Position numbers and translations under genes: made by a program
Origin: Diabrotica undecimpunctata
Lineage: Eukaryota > Arthropoda > Insecta > Coleoptera > Chrysomelidae
Length of the DNA: 64,000 bases
Direction of reading: 5' to 3'
Assembly: GCF_040954645.1 (NCBI RefSeq)
Contig: NC_092808.1
Location: 20,260,232 to 20,324,231, forward strand
The notes under the pieces: model-generated
What the model was told of the DNA's origin: nothing
What the model saw: only the letters and a program-made list of their open reading frames with translations
Database searches by the model: none
In this document: piece after piece, positions 22,441 through 33,179 of the stretch
Layout: every line of letters starts with the position of its first letter
How positions within the stretch are numbered: position 1 is the stretch's first letter

Positions 22441-23220
22441 GTATAATCTTATATTGAGAGAATTCTGGTTGGAAGTTATATTGAGAGAAAGTTGTTGGAG
22501 GCTCTAAATCTTGTACAGTAATTGGACATATCTAAAAACCCCATATTCTAAAAGTTTAAATATTTATTATGACAAGTTTCTCTACATCGTCTAATTGGAA
22601 CTCACAAAGAATCACTAAGTAGTATTTTATCATGCTGCTTCCACTCCATCCATTCTTCATTGTATCCACGCTACTTTTTAATTGTATTTCATTCTAAGAC
22701 AATATTCTTGCTTAGTTTTTTTCTCCCTCTTCATTATCCATTTTTTTTCATCACAGTAATATACCATTCACTAGGCTTCAATCCTTCTCGCTACAAACTA
22801 TCACTTCAACGAGCACATCCCCTAACCTTAACTAGTCTCACATATCCCGTCAGTCAGCCAGAATGTATCCTCTTTTTCATCTATCTCCTTCATCATTCAT
22901 TGACTACTCCACATCTCTTTCTCAAATGGTTTTATTCTCCTTTCGTTACTCTACAAACCCTGAGAAGTGTCTTCATTTTTAAAGGTACTAAAAAATCACT
23001 CTTATTTTGGAGGTGTACTGCTCAATCTCAGAAACCTCAACCCATATCTGCGGTTTATTTAAGAGCACAGAATTACCACCCAATAAAGCACACTCTCATC
23101 CGTCACAAGCTGAACCCCCTGTAGGCTCTGATTCTCTGTTTTCTATATCCTACTAAGAAAACTGCTTCTATTTTCTGCTATATAAAATCCCTGCTTATAC
23201 ATACACATAGTAACCTACTA
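22441..23220. other. Pyrimidine-rich unassigned region
   Basis: The plus strand is strongly C/T-biased from about 22640 to 23210, producing a 154-codon open frame (22660-23124) without a recognisable domain. It is compositionally similar to 58.8-59.3 kb. Coding is unlikely. Confidence 0.4.
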
Positions 23221-23224
23221 ACTG

Positions 23225-23720
23225 ACTTCATTCAGCGTACGTTTCAGTTCATCCTCTGTGACCACGACCGCCAGATCGTTGATGTAGCCCACAGCTGGAT
23301 GCTCAGCTGCATCTGCAGAAACATCATTTCTTAAAATTCGGCTCAATTACGTTAAGCTAAAGGTTTTGCTGAAGGCATGATACGTCGTATTATCTACACT
23401 AGTTATCCCTTCCATTTTATGAAAAGATCTCAACAGTTTGATTTCTTTTGTGTATCCGATAAAACTGATGAGTTTGGAATACACCAATTAACTTAATATT
23501 GTTTAGATATTTTCTATTTGTTATTCACCTTTTCTATTACCATAATCTTTATTATTCTTCTTTTTATTTTGAGACCTGCCTTTGTACTGATAGTTTCAAT
23601 CATTTCTACTTTGTTTAGTTTGCTAATTTAAATTCAGGTATTGCGAGGATGTTTATGTCATCTGCCTATCTATAATTCCAGATCTTTCTTCCACTAATAT
23701 TACCATACCATCCATCAGTG
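23225..23720 (-). pseudogene. LINE RT scraps (R1-like and another)
   Basis: 23225-23330 minus reads AAEHPAVGYINDLAVVVTED, like the catalytic 'YADDLAVVV' region of R1 elements with the catalytic residues altered to YIND. 23420-23720 minus reads ADDINILAIPEFKLAN, then STKAGLKI-like and VIEKVNNK text, a second degenerate RT palm. Both are full of stops. Confidence 0.5.
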
Positions 23721-23759
23721 ACCTCTCACGTTATCCTTTTGCATTGCACATTAAACCTT

Positions 23760-24880
23760 TCGTACATATTGCTTTAAAAACGCGAGAATAAAACCAAATT
23801 TAAATAAAGAAGTAAAAATTACTTTCATTTGAATACTGCAATATTCAAATACAAGTATTCTGTCACAATGCATGATAAATTGTTCTTAGGGTTGAATGAA
23901 GATTAGCTTTCGCATAATTTTCCAATAACACGACCCTATGCAAACATACTGATAACGTTTTACACATATCCTATTAGAATACTTGAAATATTAAAGGGAT
24001 GTGTTTGCTTCAATTGAACTCACAGGATCGTATTACATTTTCAATTAGTTATTTTACATCAGTACATAAACATTATAAGAACATTAATTTTTGTTTCTGT
24101 AATTAAAATTAGTAAAATTATAATACTGTTTGGGGTTACTTGTTTTCTTTTTCTATCCTTCATGCTCTTTAATGCGACCGATTGAAGTTCAGTGTCTGTT
24201 TATATGTCTATATCAAAAATAATCAAAAAATAATAAATATTGCAGTTGTTTCTAATATTATATGATCTAATACATCTTAGAATATTAAAATTGATTAAAA
24301 AACCATATTTTTTTGCGGAAATTTTAAAATAATGGTCGTATTACTTATTAGATTCTATTCTACGATATACTGTCGTCCTCCTCTATCCTTTATCCTTCGT
24401 AAGGATGTGGTGACATTATGGTATTCGACAAATGGTTGCTATCCATTCTTATCTCTCCTGTGCGCGGTGTGCTGCCTCAGACAGAGAGTATGCTCTCCAT
24501 GCCTGTATCCAACCTCTCCACGATATACTGTAGAATTTCTTTTTTTATTTGATGTCAAAACATAATTACGTATAAGTGACAGCATCAAGTGATTGATATT
24601 TGGTCAAAGGGGTACGAACACAAGTGATAAAATCATCAATAGTCAGCGGATGCTCAGGAGCCATCATTTGAAAAAAAAAGGTGAGGTGCAGAGGTCAACG
24701 GCAGAATATACAAAACATGCTTAAGGCCCATGCCTCGAAACTCAGAGTTTAATTATCAACAATAAAAAAAATATCTAAGAGGACCAAGATAAAGATACTA
24801 AGAACATCAGAATATCAGATAAGATAAGGGCATCAGATACTAAAGGGTACAAGTGATTTTCTAACGACCATGTTGACAGG
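23760..24880. other. No recognised gene
   Basis: AT-rich and unassigned. The short frame at 24332-24565 has no known domain. Confidence 0.4.
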
Positions 24881-24889
24881 ATGCCAGAA

Positions 24890-25425
24890 GAGAAATAGGC
24901 AAGATCGACTCATCATTCTATCTTTGCCTTTATCCTTAAGCGGGGCCAGATTCTCTAATAACATGTCTCCACAAAGTTCTATCTTGGATTTTACCAATAT
25001 CAATTTTCTTTACAACCAGGCCCTGTTTAAGCGTCTTCCACCGGGTCTACCTTAGTCTTCATCTATTTTTCCTTCCCAAAACTTTTTTTTTGGGATTTTT
25101 TTCTCCATTTTTCATTGAACCATGTGTTTTTCATTTTTTTTAATTTCTCCTCTACTGTTTTTGGCTGATTTTACCATAACTCTCTTAATTCTTCCCCATA
25201 TTTGTTCTGGATTCTCTTCTTCTTTTTTGGTTTTGACCATTTTCTCGTTGAATGCTTGTTCATAATTTCGTTTTTCATTTTATGTCATTAACCTTGTAGC
25301 CCTATTCATTCTTCGTTTCCTACGTTTAAGTTTAGAGCTGGTATAATCTGTGTCATTCTCGCTCCTACCATAAAGTGGTCAGAGTATGCGTCCAGCTTTC
25401 TGTATGTCATGATTATGACTATGAC
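24890..25425 (-). pseudogene. LINE endonuclease C-terminus and linker relic
   Basis: Minus-strand reading: RKLDAYSDHFMVGARMTQI (the SDH motif closing an AP-like endonuclease), KLKRRKRRMNRATRL, RNYEQAFNEKMVKTKKEEEN, PEQIWGRIKRVMVKSAKNS, followed by lower-confidence text to about 24890. This covers the end of the endonuclease and the start of the linker of an RTE-like LINE. Confidence 0.65.
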
Positions 25426-25559
25426 TATGAATGTTATAACTGTAAACAGGCACCATACAGGGACTTCTTTTTGTCTAGCTAGTCTCTCATGGGACACCAT
25501 CTTAGATGTGAACAATGTAGATATAGCCATTGATGATTTTATGATATTTAACCTTTTAC

Positions 25560-26600
25560 TGAGTTGGAACTCGGAGAGGCTGTTGGACGAATGAAGATCC
25601 GAAAGGTGCCTGGCATAGATGGAGTCATGCCGAAGACAATAAAACTCGCCGCACTAAGATACCCGCAGGTTTTCCTAAGATTGCTAAACAAACTGCTTGA
25701 ACAACAGCAGTTTCCAACAATGTTGAAAGAAGCTAAGGTTGTCCTTATCCCGAAAGGTAGAGCTGAAACGGAAGAGGTGAGATTTTGGCCAATTTGCCTT
25801 CTAGTTCGAAGGGCGCCCGCTTGTAAGCCCGCCTTGAGCGAGAGCTAGGAGAAAAGCATGCGGGGAGCTACCGCTAATATGGTTTTAGGGCCAAAAGGTC
25901 CACTATAGATGCGGTCACAGAAGTAACCTCTTTAGTTACTCAGGATACAAAGAGATAGGTTGCTCTGAATACTCCGAAATAAGCTAAGCTAATGAAGACT
26001 TCGCAAAGGCGAATGCTCCTCAGGGTATGTAGCGCATATAGGACGGTTTCAAATGAGGCTCTATATGTCATTGTAGCAGTAATACCGATCGTTCTGTTAT
26101 GCAAATAGCGAGCAAGGGTGTATGCGAGAAGGATGGATGTAAATATAGATGAGATTGCGAGAGAAAGAATGATAGTAGAGTGGCAGAGAGAATGGGCGAA
26201 TGACAGCGGAAAGGCAAGGTGGACAAAGGAGCTTATTCCCGATCTGACGCCGTAGTGGGAATGTAAGTTCAGGAAACTACACTACTTCCTGACTCAGTTT
26301 CTGACCGGACATGGTAGTTTTGGCACCTTTACAAATAGAATAGGCAAATCTGCCTCGGCAGACTGTACTGTTTCGGGTACCGGACGCTTCCGCCCACATT
26401 TTTAACTGCCAGAGATGGGCAAATGAGAGGGGTGATTTCGAGAGGCGAATGGGTTTTGGACTGGATGAAAGAAACATAGTAAACATAATGTTGAGAGGAA
26501 AAAATGAATGTTGAAAAGTACACTGTCTGATTTCTGGGGCGATGAAGAAAAATGAGCAGGAGGACAGTGGAGGAAATTGAACCAGAGATCTGAAATTTAT
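25560..26600 (+). pseudogene. R1-clade LINE, internally deleted
   Basis: Plus-strand reading: AVGRMKIRKVPGIDGVMPKT, LLEQQQFPTMLKEAKVVLIP and VRFWPICLL (RT fingers). A deletion removes the catalytic palm, and the text resumes with STIDAVTEVTSLV, RTVSNEALYVIVAVIPIVLL, RMDVNIDEIARERMIVEWQR, PDLTP-stop-WECKFRKLHYF, FLTGHGSFGTFTNRIGKSAS and the terminal cysteine-box region. The 'LTGHG.F......G......C' C-terminus is typical of R1. It does not lie in rDNA here, so it is a dispersed relic. Confidence 0.8.
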
Positions 26601-26984
26601 GGTTAATATTATTTATTAGTTTATGACCTAACTTCTGAACTGTTTTATGATTTACGGTAATAACCTGAAACTATAATGACTAAATAAATAAAAAATAAAT
26701 GAATAAATTTACGGTAATGACCTGAACTTCGAAAACTGATAATTGGAAAAAAAAGCCCATACGTCTCTTAAGTGCTCTGGCTCTATAAATGACTATGATA
26801 AATTCTTTTGTTTAAGAAACAATTGCAAAATAATTTTCGTTACCAACAAAAATCAACACATTCAGAACATTGAATTCAATCCTCAATGACAGTTTAAAGT
26901 TGTGGAGTTACGTCTGTGAAAAAAATATTGGTCTAAATATAATTATGCTGTCAACTTGGGAATATATTTTGTATTGATTTAGTT

Positions 26985-27250
26985 AATGTGTTCAACTGTT
27001 TGGAAAACATAAATGTTAAATGGAAACCTGGTCCAGATCGTATTCAAAGAGATTTCTTATATAATACTATATTCGTTATATCGCCAATTCTACCAAAGAT
27101 CTTTAATTTATCTCTTAGCTCAGGAATTTTCCCAGAAGCTTGGAAGAGAAGTTATGTTACTCCTATCTTTAAGACTGGTAAATAGACAGATGTTAGAAAC
27201 TATAGAGAAATTTCAAAACGCTTTTTATTTAGTAAAGTATTTGAAATCTC
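26985..27250 (+). pseudogene. Jockey-like LINE, RT finger fragment (left part)
   Basis: Reads NVKWKPGPDRIQRDFLYNTI, LSLSSGIFPEAWKRSYVTPI and FKTGK-stop-TDVRNYREIS, the Jockey/CR1-type start of the RT. The element resumes at 29.0 kb; a gypsy fragment separates the parts. Confidence 0.8.
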
Positions 27251-27354
27251 ATTACCTAATAACAAGGTTTAATAATATGGTTACGATAAATATTATGACT
27301 GATAAAACTGTAAACATATTATTTCTAATTCTATTCTATTCTAGTAAGTTCGCC

Positions 27355-29018
27355 ACTCTGAAAAACCTGGAAAACCAACACAGGTGAAAATCCAGGTAGA
27401 ATTAGGAATTGGAGTAGAAAAGTTCGCCCATACTGTTATAGTTGCTGACTTTGAAGAGAATGTTATATTAATAATGAACGTAATGAATATACATGGATTC
27501 TAATTAGATTTTAAGAATAAGGTAATCAAAGTTGGTAACGAGGAGGTATTTCTTCATTCACATGATGACAACACTGGGTAAGCAGCCGTTAAAGAAGATA
27601 GAGTCGTGCCTGCGAGAAGTAAAACGATCATAGTAGCGCGGTTACAGGGAATTGTGGACGAAGGGACACCTGTAAGATGGAGCCTTGGAACCGTGACGAC
27701 GAGGTTTGCCGAAGAATCATAATTGGAAAGGAATTGGTGACTTCAGCTAAATAAATACCTGTGAGACTTATCAATGTCAATGACTACCCAGTGACGATAA
27801 AGAAAGAGACAAAAGTAGGAACTTGTGTACCGGTCAGCCAATTCGTCAAACAGCTCGACGATTACCACAGGCTAAAAGAGAAGAAGCTGAAACGATTGTT
27901 CAGGAAATGAAGAAAGATGGGATGATAGAACCGTCTACGAGCCCATGGGTCTCTCCGGTGGTCCTGGTTAAGAAGAAAGACGGAACGACGAGGTTCTGTG
28001 TGGATTACCGTTTGCTGAACAACGTTACCAAGAAAGATAGTTATCATGTGACTCGGATCGACGACACATTGGACACATTGGCTGGAAGTAAATTGTTATC
28101 TACTGTGGATTTGAAGTCTGGATACTGGCAGGTAGAAATGGACCCAGTAGATAAAGAAAAGACAGCCTTTATCACAGGATCTGGATTATGGCAATTCAAC
28201 GTTATGCCATTTGAACTCTGTAATGCTCCTGCGTCATTTGAGAGGCTTATGGAAAATGTGTTGAGAGGGTTATCTTGGAAAACATGCCTGATTCATCTTG
28301 ATGACATAATCGTCTTGGTGGAGACATTTGAAGACCATCTGAAGAATTTAGAAAACGTTTTTAATCGACTTAAAGCTGCCCAATTGATGCTAAACCCCAA
28401 GAAGTGAAAGCTATTTCAAGGTAAAGTCAATTATCTGGGTCATATAGTCAGTAAAGAAGGAGTGGCCGTGGATAAGCGAAAAATCGATTCCATTAAGGAA
28501 TGGCCAAAACCAACTGACAAACACCAAGTGAGAAGTTTTCTGGGATTATGTACTTACTACCGGAGGTTTATTAAGAAGTTTGCAGATATCGCTAAACCAT
28601 TAACGCGACTTACAGAGGAAACAAGAGAATACCGCTGAGATACAGACTGCCAAAATGCCTTTGAGACCTTAAAAAAGCATTTAATCACAGCACCAATTTT
28701 ATTGTATCTACTGCCAGAAGGAGAGTTCATCTTAGATACAGATGCAAGTAATGTGGAAATTGGACGAGTGCTGTCTCAGATTCAAGGAGGACAGGAAAGA
28801 GTCCTTGGATATTTTAGTAAAGTTCTCTCAAAAACGTTTTTAATCGACTTAAAGCTACCCAATTGATGTCAAACCCCAAAAAGTGCCAGCTATTTCAAGG
28901 TAAAGTCAATTAACTGGGTCATATAGTCAGTAAAGAAGGAGTGGCCGTGGATAAGGGGAAAATCGATTCCATTAAGGAATGGCCAGAACCAACGGACAAA
29001 CATCAAGTGAGAAGTTGA
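27355..29018 (+). pseudogene. Ty3/gypsy protease-RT-RNase H fragment without LTRs
   Basis: LTR-retrotransposon polyprotein fragment. The end of an aspartic protease is readable (KIQVELGIGVEKFAHTVIVA, LDFKNKVIKVGNEEVF), then the RT in an open frame at 27823-28407: MIEPSTSPWVSPVVLVKKKD, FCVDYRLLNNVTKKDSY, LLSTVDLKSGYWQV and CLIHLDDIIVLVETF (canonical Y of YLDD is H here). After a TGA at about 28405 the connection reads FQGKVNYLGHIVSKEGVAVD and VRSFLGLCTYYRRFIKKFAD; RNase H begins at LDTDASNVEIG and stops. No LTR, integrase or primer site was found nearby. It lies between two halves of a Jockey LINE. Confidence 0.85.
28352..29016 (+). repeat. 186-bp direct duplication inside the gypsy fragment
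   Basis: 28352-28537 and 28831-29016 are near-identical (both from AAAACGTTTTTAATCGACTT to the AGAAGTT region). The first copy has TGA where the second has TGC, and TTATCTGGG versus TTAACTGGG, so they differ by independent changes. Confidence 0.9.
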
Positions 29019-29019
29019 A

Positions 29020-29400
29020 GAAGTGCTTGTACTATGTACTTACTTAAAATTTGTGACCGATACCTTGGAGGATAGAAGTGAAGTACATGCTATTTACATC
29101 AACTTCTCTAAGACATTTTACACAGTAAATCATTCTAAGTTGATAAATAAGTTATCGTCTTTGAGAGTATTTGGTTCATTGTTAAGTTGGATTTCAAGCT
29201 TTTTATCAAATCGTCACCAAATTGTTAACATAAATAGTGTTCTTTAAAACCTTTGGATGTTATCTCAGGGGATCCTCAGGGGAGTCACCTCTCAACAATT
29301 TTTTTTAACTGCTATATTAATAATATTGGCAACTTTGTCTTGAATAGTAATTTTTTATTGTTATTATGAGCAATATGTTGATGATTTTTAGCCTTTTAAA
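29020..29400 (+). pseudogene. Jockey-like LINE, RT palm fragment (right part)
   Basis: Reads FVTDTLEDRSEVHAIYINFS, KTFYTVNHSKLINKLSSLRV and WISSFLSNRHQIVNINSVL, then across a shift SGDPQGSHLS-like text and FNCYINNIGNFVLNS. These follow the fragment at 26985 in the usual RT order with about 40 residues missing at the junction. Confidence 0.78.
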
Positions 29401-29836
29401 AAATTACATAAATTCTGAATTAAATAATTCTGAATTTTAACTTTTCTCTGTATTTTTTATATATAAATCATAATGTTAATCAAAATATTGGTTACGCCGC
29501 TCCTGCATAAATATTTCTCTACCCTCTTGCTCAGTTGGCCGTTTAACGATTAAAATAGTGAAAACAAGCATTAAGATATGCAAACATGGGTAGAGCGATT
29601 CGAAACTCAGGACCAGTCAGTGATCCAATTCCTTCCTTCGTCTCACCGAACCGCACCCCTTCGGGGGATTATAATTGTAGTGGAAAGAGGCACATGTGCC
29701 TCCATTAATCAATGGATGTTGCTGCTAAAAGTAATTAAGCCGCTCATTTTGAAGGTTATATGATGAAACTACAGGGTGATAAATAAAAAGCTCCTTAAAT
29801 ACGTATAATATTCAATAAAAATCTTATGCGTATATG

Positions 29837-29902
29837 AATCGGTATCAATAGGATCTTATAAAGTTATTTCAGCATAACTCTGCATCATCAGAGAATACGA
29901 TT
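29837..29902 (-). ncRNA. Hammerhead ribozyme, diverged (copy B)
   Basis: Minus strand: AATCGTAT (29902-29895) pairs with ATACCGATT (29845-29837) with one bulge; core CTGATGA (29891-29885); stem II GCA/TGC; GAAA (29870-29867); stem III ATAA/TTAT with a CT loop ending U-A, then AGA pairing with TCT beside the core. All conserved core nucleotides are present, but stems I and II are weakened relative to copy A. It shares CTATTGATACCGATTC-like flanks with copy A. Confidence 0.6.
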
Positions 29903-30034
29903 TAGTGAAATCGCTTTCTGTTTCTTGAGCTATTTAGGATTTGCAATTTCAGCAAAAGCTTTGCTATCGTTTTGATGAATTGAATGGCCAAAATATATGG
30001 TGCTAGAGCACAATTCGTGAATCGTTCGATGTAT

Positions 30035-30095
30035 GGAATCGGTATGAAGAGGATCTTATTTTAACACAACCCCACACCCTCAGAGATCTGGGTAA
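30035..30095 (-). repeat. Tandem fossil copy of the same hammerhead repeat (copy C)
   Basis: Minus strand reads CTCTGAGGGTGTGG...AAAATAAGATCC, then CATACCGATTC, aligning to copy B about 192 bp away in the same orientation; the core is mutated (CTGAGGG). Downstream minus-strand sequence (AGCTTTTGCTGAAATT) resembles sequence after copy A (AGCTTTTGCTAGAACTT), supporting a monomer of roughly 190 bp. Confidence 0.5.
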
Positions 30096-30099
30096 ATAA

Positions 30100-31080
30100 A
30101 AATTCAAAAACAGAACACAAGGATAGCTACTTGAGTTAAAATATAGCAAAAATGTATCCATTTTGTGGCTGTAATGTCAGAAGACCCTGATTGCGAGAGC
30201 AACAGCTAACACAACCATGAAGAAATCTATAGCTATCTGAGAATCGGAATGCCAAAATGTTTAGAACATTTTTATAATAAAAAGAAACAAATAATTAATA
30301 CGAGTAAATAACACAAAAAAGGTGAGGAGTACTGGCATAACTTGCAATGAGAATAAAACAAAAAAGGATATGAATTCGAATAATAATAGAAAAGAAGTTA
30401 ATAAAAAGACAAAATGAAGATTTGGATTTAATTTATTTGAGATTAATTTGATACAACTTGCGCAATATGGGAAGCTTATGTCTGCTAGATGACGCGAAAC
30501 GTTAAAGGATGTTGGTAATTGTATTCAAAAAGCAGAAAGCACTGTTGAATTATTAAACATAAATTTAAAAATTTCATGTAAGGATTAGTACATGTATAAG
30601 GTTTGAATTAGTAAAGTATGCAAAAATCCTAAATAGTAAGACACTAAATTTAATTTTAACCTATATAGCAAATATTTTCGACAACTTCAGTGGTTTACCT
30701 GGAAATAAAAGGGCATCGATCCTTCTCGGTACTGCCCAATTTGATGCCCAGCGGGTCGCCAATCTTCCTCTGTTAAAAAGTTAATTGTACAATATGGTTT
30801 GCTCTTTTGTTGGAAATTCACAAAAGGATATAGAAAGTATTTGCCACTTAAGCGAAAATAACATAATGCAGAATTTGTAGTCCCTTTCACATCAGGAGGT
30901 TAGAGATTCTATTATCTCTTAATACCACCCATTCACAATATACATACATACATAAACATGAAGAGTATATCGTAGATATTTTTATTTTTAGTGTGTTGAT
31001 TTTAAAGGTGCATTAGAGGAATATATGTGAATTTATAAAAAAAGATTTGAAACCATTGAGATGTAATTACTATTTAAATG
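30100..31080. other. No recognised gene
   Basis: AT-rich. A 67-codon minus frame at 30687-30890 has no recognisable domain. Confidence 0.45.
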
Positions 31081-31084
31081 GGAA

Positions 31085-33060
31085 TAAGCCACAATTAAAG
31101 GTTAAAGTACGTTTATTGACGTTTCAATTTCCACTTCGGAAATCGTGCTCAAAATAAAAACATTAGTAAATTAAACAAATTTTGTTTTTTTGTTACTTGG
31201 TAAAAAATTCTTCTAATAATTTAATTTTATCTGCTTCATTTATATTGATAATTCAGACATAAATTATACATTTTTAAGTAGACGACTTTAAAATGCTATT
31301 GTCAATATTGTTGAGTTGCGTTCCTGGGACGACTTTACTTGTAAGATAGTTCATTCGATTACATGAAATCAACTTTAACTTGAGAATATCCGCCAGAACA
31401 AATCATAGCATGTAATTCGTCTTTAAAAAAACAAACACATGCCATGATGACAGTAAAAATTTCCTGTTAGTGATTCCATAGTAAATTATGAGGGAAAAAC
31501 CAGGAAAAAAACCTCATAATACTATCCCGACATGGTAAGTATTTGGTCGTGCATTTAGTTTACTTTCAATAAACACCAAATTCTGATTTTATATGTTTGT
31601 TATTGAAAAAAAATAAATGATGTATCCTCTATATGTTACCGACTTACTAATACTGGTATTTTCCTTTTAATAACTTCCTTTTTTAATATGGGTAACCAGA
31701 TCCTACTACATTCTGCCGAGGAATTTGCGACACAATTGGTCTCATTTAGCATAATTAGAGCCGCTTCTTTGATTTTTCTCTTTTTACCATCCGATTCTTT
31801 TAGGACTATATTTGAATCATTCCATTGAATCCTATGTTCATTATCCCATGCGTGTTTACATATTTGAGATCTATCAAATTCTCCATTTTGAATATAAGAT
31901 TGATGTTCACTTATTCTAACATTTAATGGCCTTGATGTTTCACCTATATAAAACTGATCGCATTCACAAGGTATTTTATACATGCAATTCTTTGTCCTTT
32001 CTTGTTCATTGTTAGGTTTGGTTTTAGACAAAATAGATCTAAATGTGTTTGTTGTTTTGAATGTTGTTGAAATGTTGAATTTATTTCCTATCCTTTTAAG
32101 TTTTTCTGATAATCCTTTTATGTATGCTACTGTTATTTTCCTCGTATTATTCCTTTTGTATGCTTTAGGATCTCGTTCTAAGTTTCGAATTTTCGTTAGA
32201 ACAAGTAACTTTGGCTCTATCGTATAAGGATTTAATGATTCCCTTTTTAATATTAATATTGTGATTTGATTTGAAATTTAAATATCTGTTGGTATGTGTT
32301 GGTTTTCTATACACCTGAGTCTCATACCCAGTATCGTTCTTAGAGATTAAAATATCCAGGAAAGGTAGTGTGTTATTATATTCCTTTTCCATGGTAAATG
32401 TTATTGTCTCTTCTTAATCGTTTATATCATTCAGGAATGTGTCCAACAATTTTGATTCATGAGGCCATATTCAGATATGGCCATGCATCGTCTACATATC
32501 TCCAGCATACTGTGGGTTTTAAATTTTGTTTAGAAATAATATTTGTTTCAAAATCTTCCATAAATATATCGGCTAATAATGGAGATAAACTAGAGCCCAT
32601 TGCTAGACCAACCAAAATTTTGTTTATAGAATTCATTATTTAATTGAAAATATGTATTATCAGTACATCATGTTAATAACTCCATTATAGCTGATATGTT
32701 TAGTCCTGTTCTAGTTGCCAATGTGTCATCACTCTCTAATTTTGTCTTGACTATATTTAAAGTCTTATCTAATGGCACATTCGTAAATAAACTATTTATG
32801 TCAAAACTTACCAAAGTATTATTTGAATTATATTCAATATTGGATAATTTATTTAAAAAATGTTGTGTATTTTTTATAAATGTGTCATTTTTATTTGCAA
32901 ATGATTGTATAATATTTAATAAAAATTTTTTATAGTTCACTGCAAGGAGAATTCATGATACTACAAATTTGCTAAAGGGGTATATTCGTTTTATGAACTT
33001 TTGGTACTCCATAAAAATGAGGGGTCTTACTGTAATGAGGTGTAATTAATCTTCTCGGAT
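31085..33060 (-). pseudogene. Penelope-like element (RT + GIY-YIG endonuclease), decayed
   Basis: Minus-strand reading from about 33060: LITPHYSKTPHFYGVPKVHK (PLE RT block 'P.FYG.PK.HK'), TLVSFDINSLFTNVPLDKTL, the palm GLAMGSSLSPLLADIF-like text and WRYVDDAWPYL (catalytic YVDD preserved), LPFLDILISKNDTGYETQ and VYRKPTHTNRYLNFKSNHN. It ends with the GIY-YIG endonuclease at 32031-31636: CMYKIPCECDQFYIGETSRP, LNVRISEHQSYIQNG and ICKHAWDNEHRIQW. Open pieces are broken by frameshifts. The 3' end (31085-31180, minus) is a terminal repeat also found at 55.7 kb: GAAGTGGAAATTGAAACGTC and flanks. It is the best PLE in the window and a candidate relative of whatever mobilises the hammerhead repeats. Confidence 0.9.
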
Positions 33061-33098
33061 AACTTGTTAAACAATATTTAAACTTTAAATTAAAAATT

Positions 33099-33171
33099 CA
33101 AAGTTTATATATATAAACTTTGTCGTTAAAATTCATATATACATTGAGATGTATATATGAATTTTGACGAC
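33099..33171. repeat. Two adjacent palindromes
   Basis: 33099-33122 is a perfect 24-bp palindrome (CAAAGTTTATAT and its complement). 33122-33145 and 33149-33171 form a second hairpin with 23-bp arms (GTCGT(T/C)AAAATTCATATA...) and a 3-4 nt loop. They lie just upstream of the PLE RT start. Confidence 0.85.
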
Positions 33172-33179
33172 AAAATTTA

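Noticed and set aside
22660..23124. 154-codon open frame
   Set aside because: Result of strong C/T bias; no domain, no homologous frame in the similar region at 58.8 kb.
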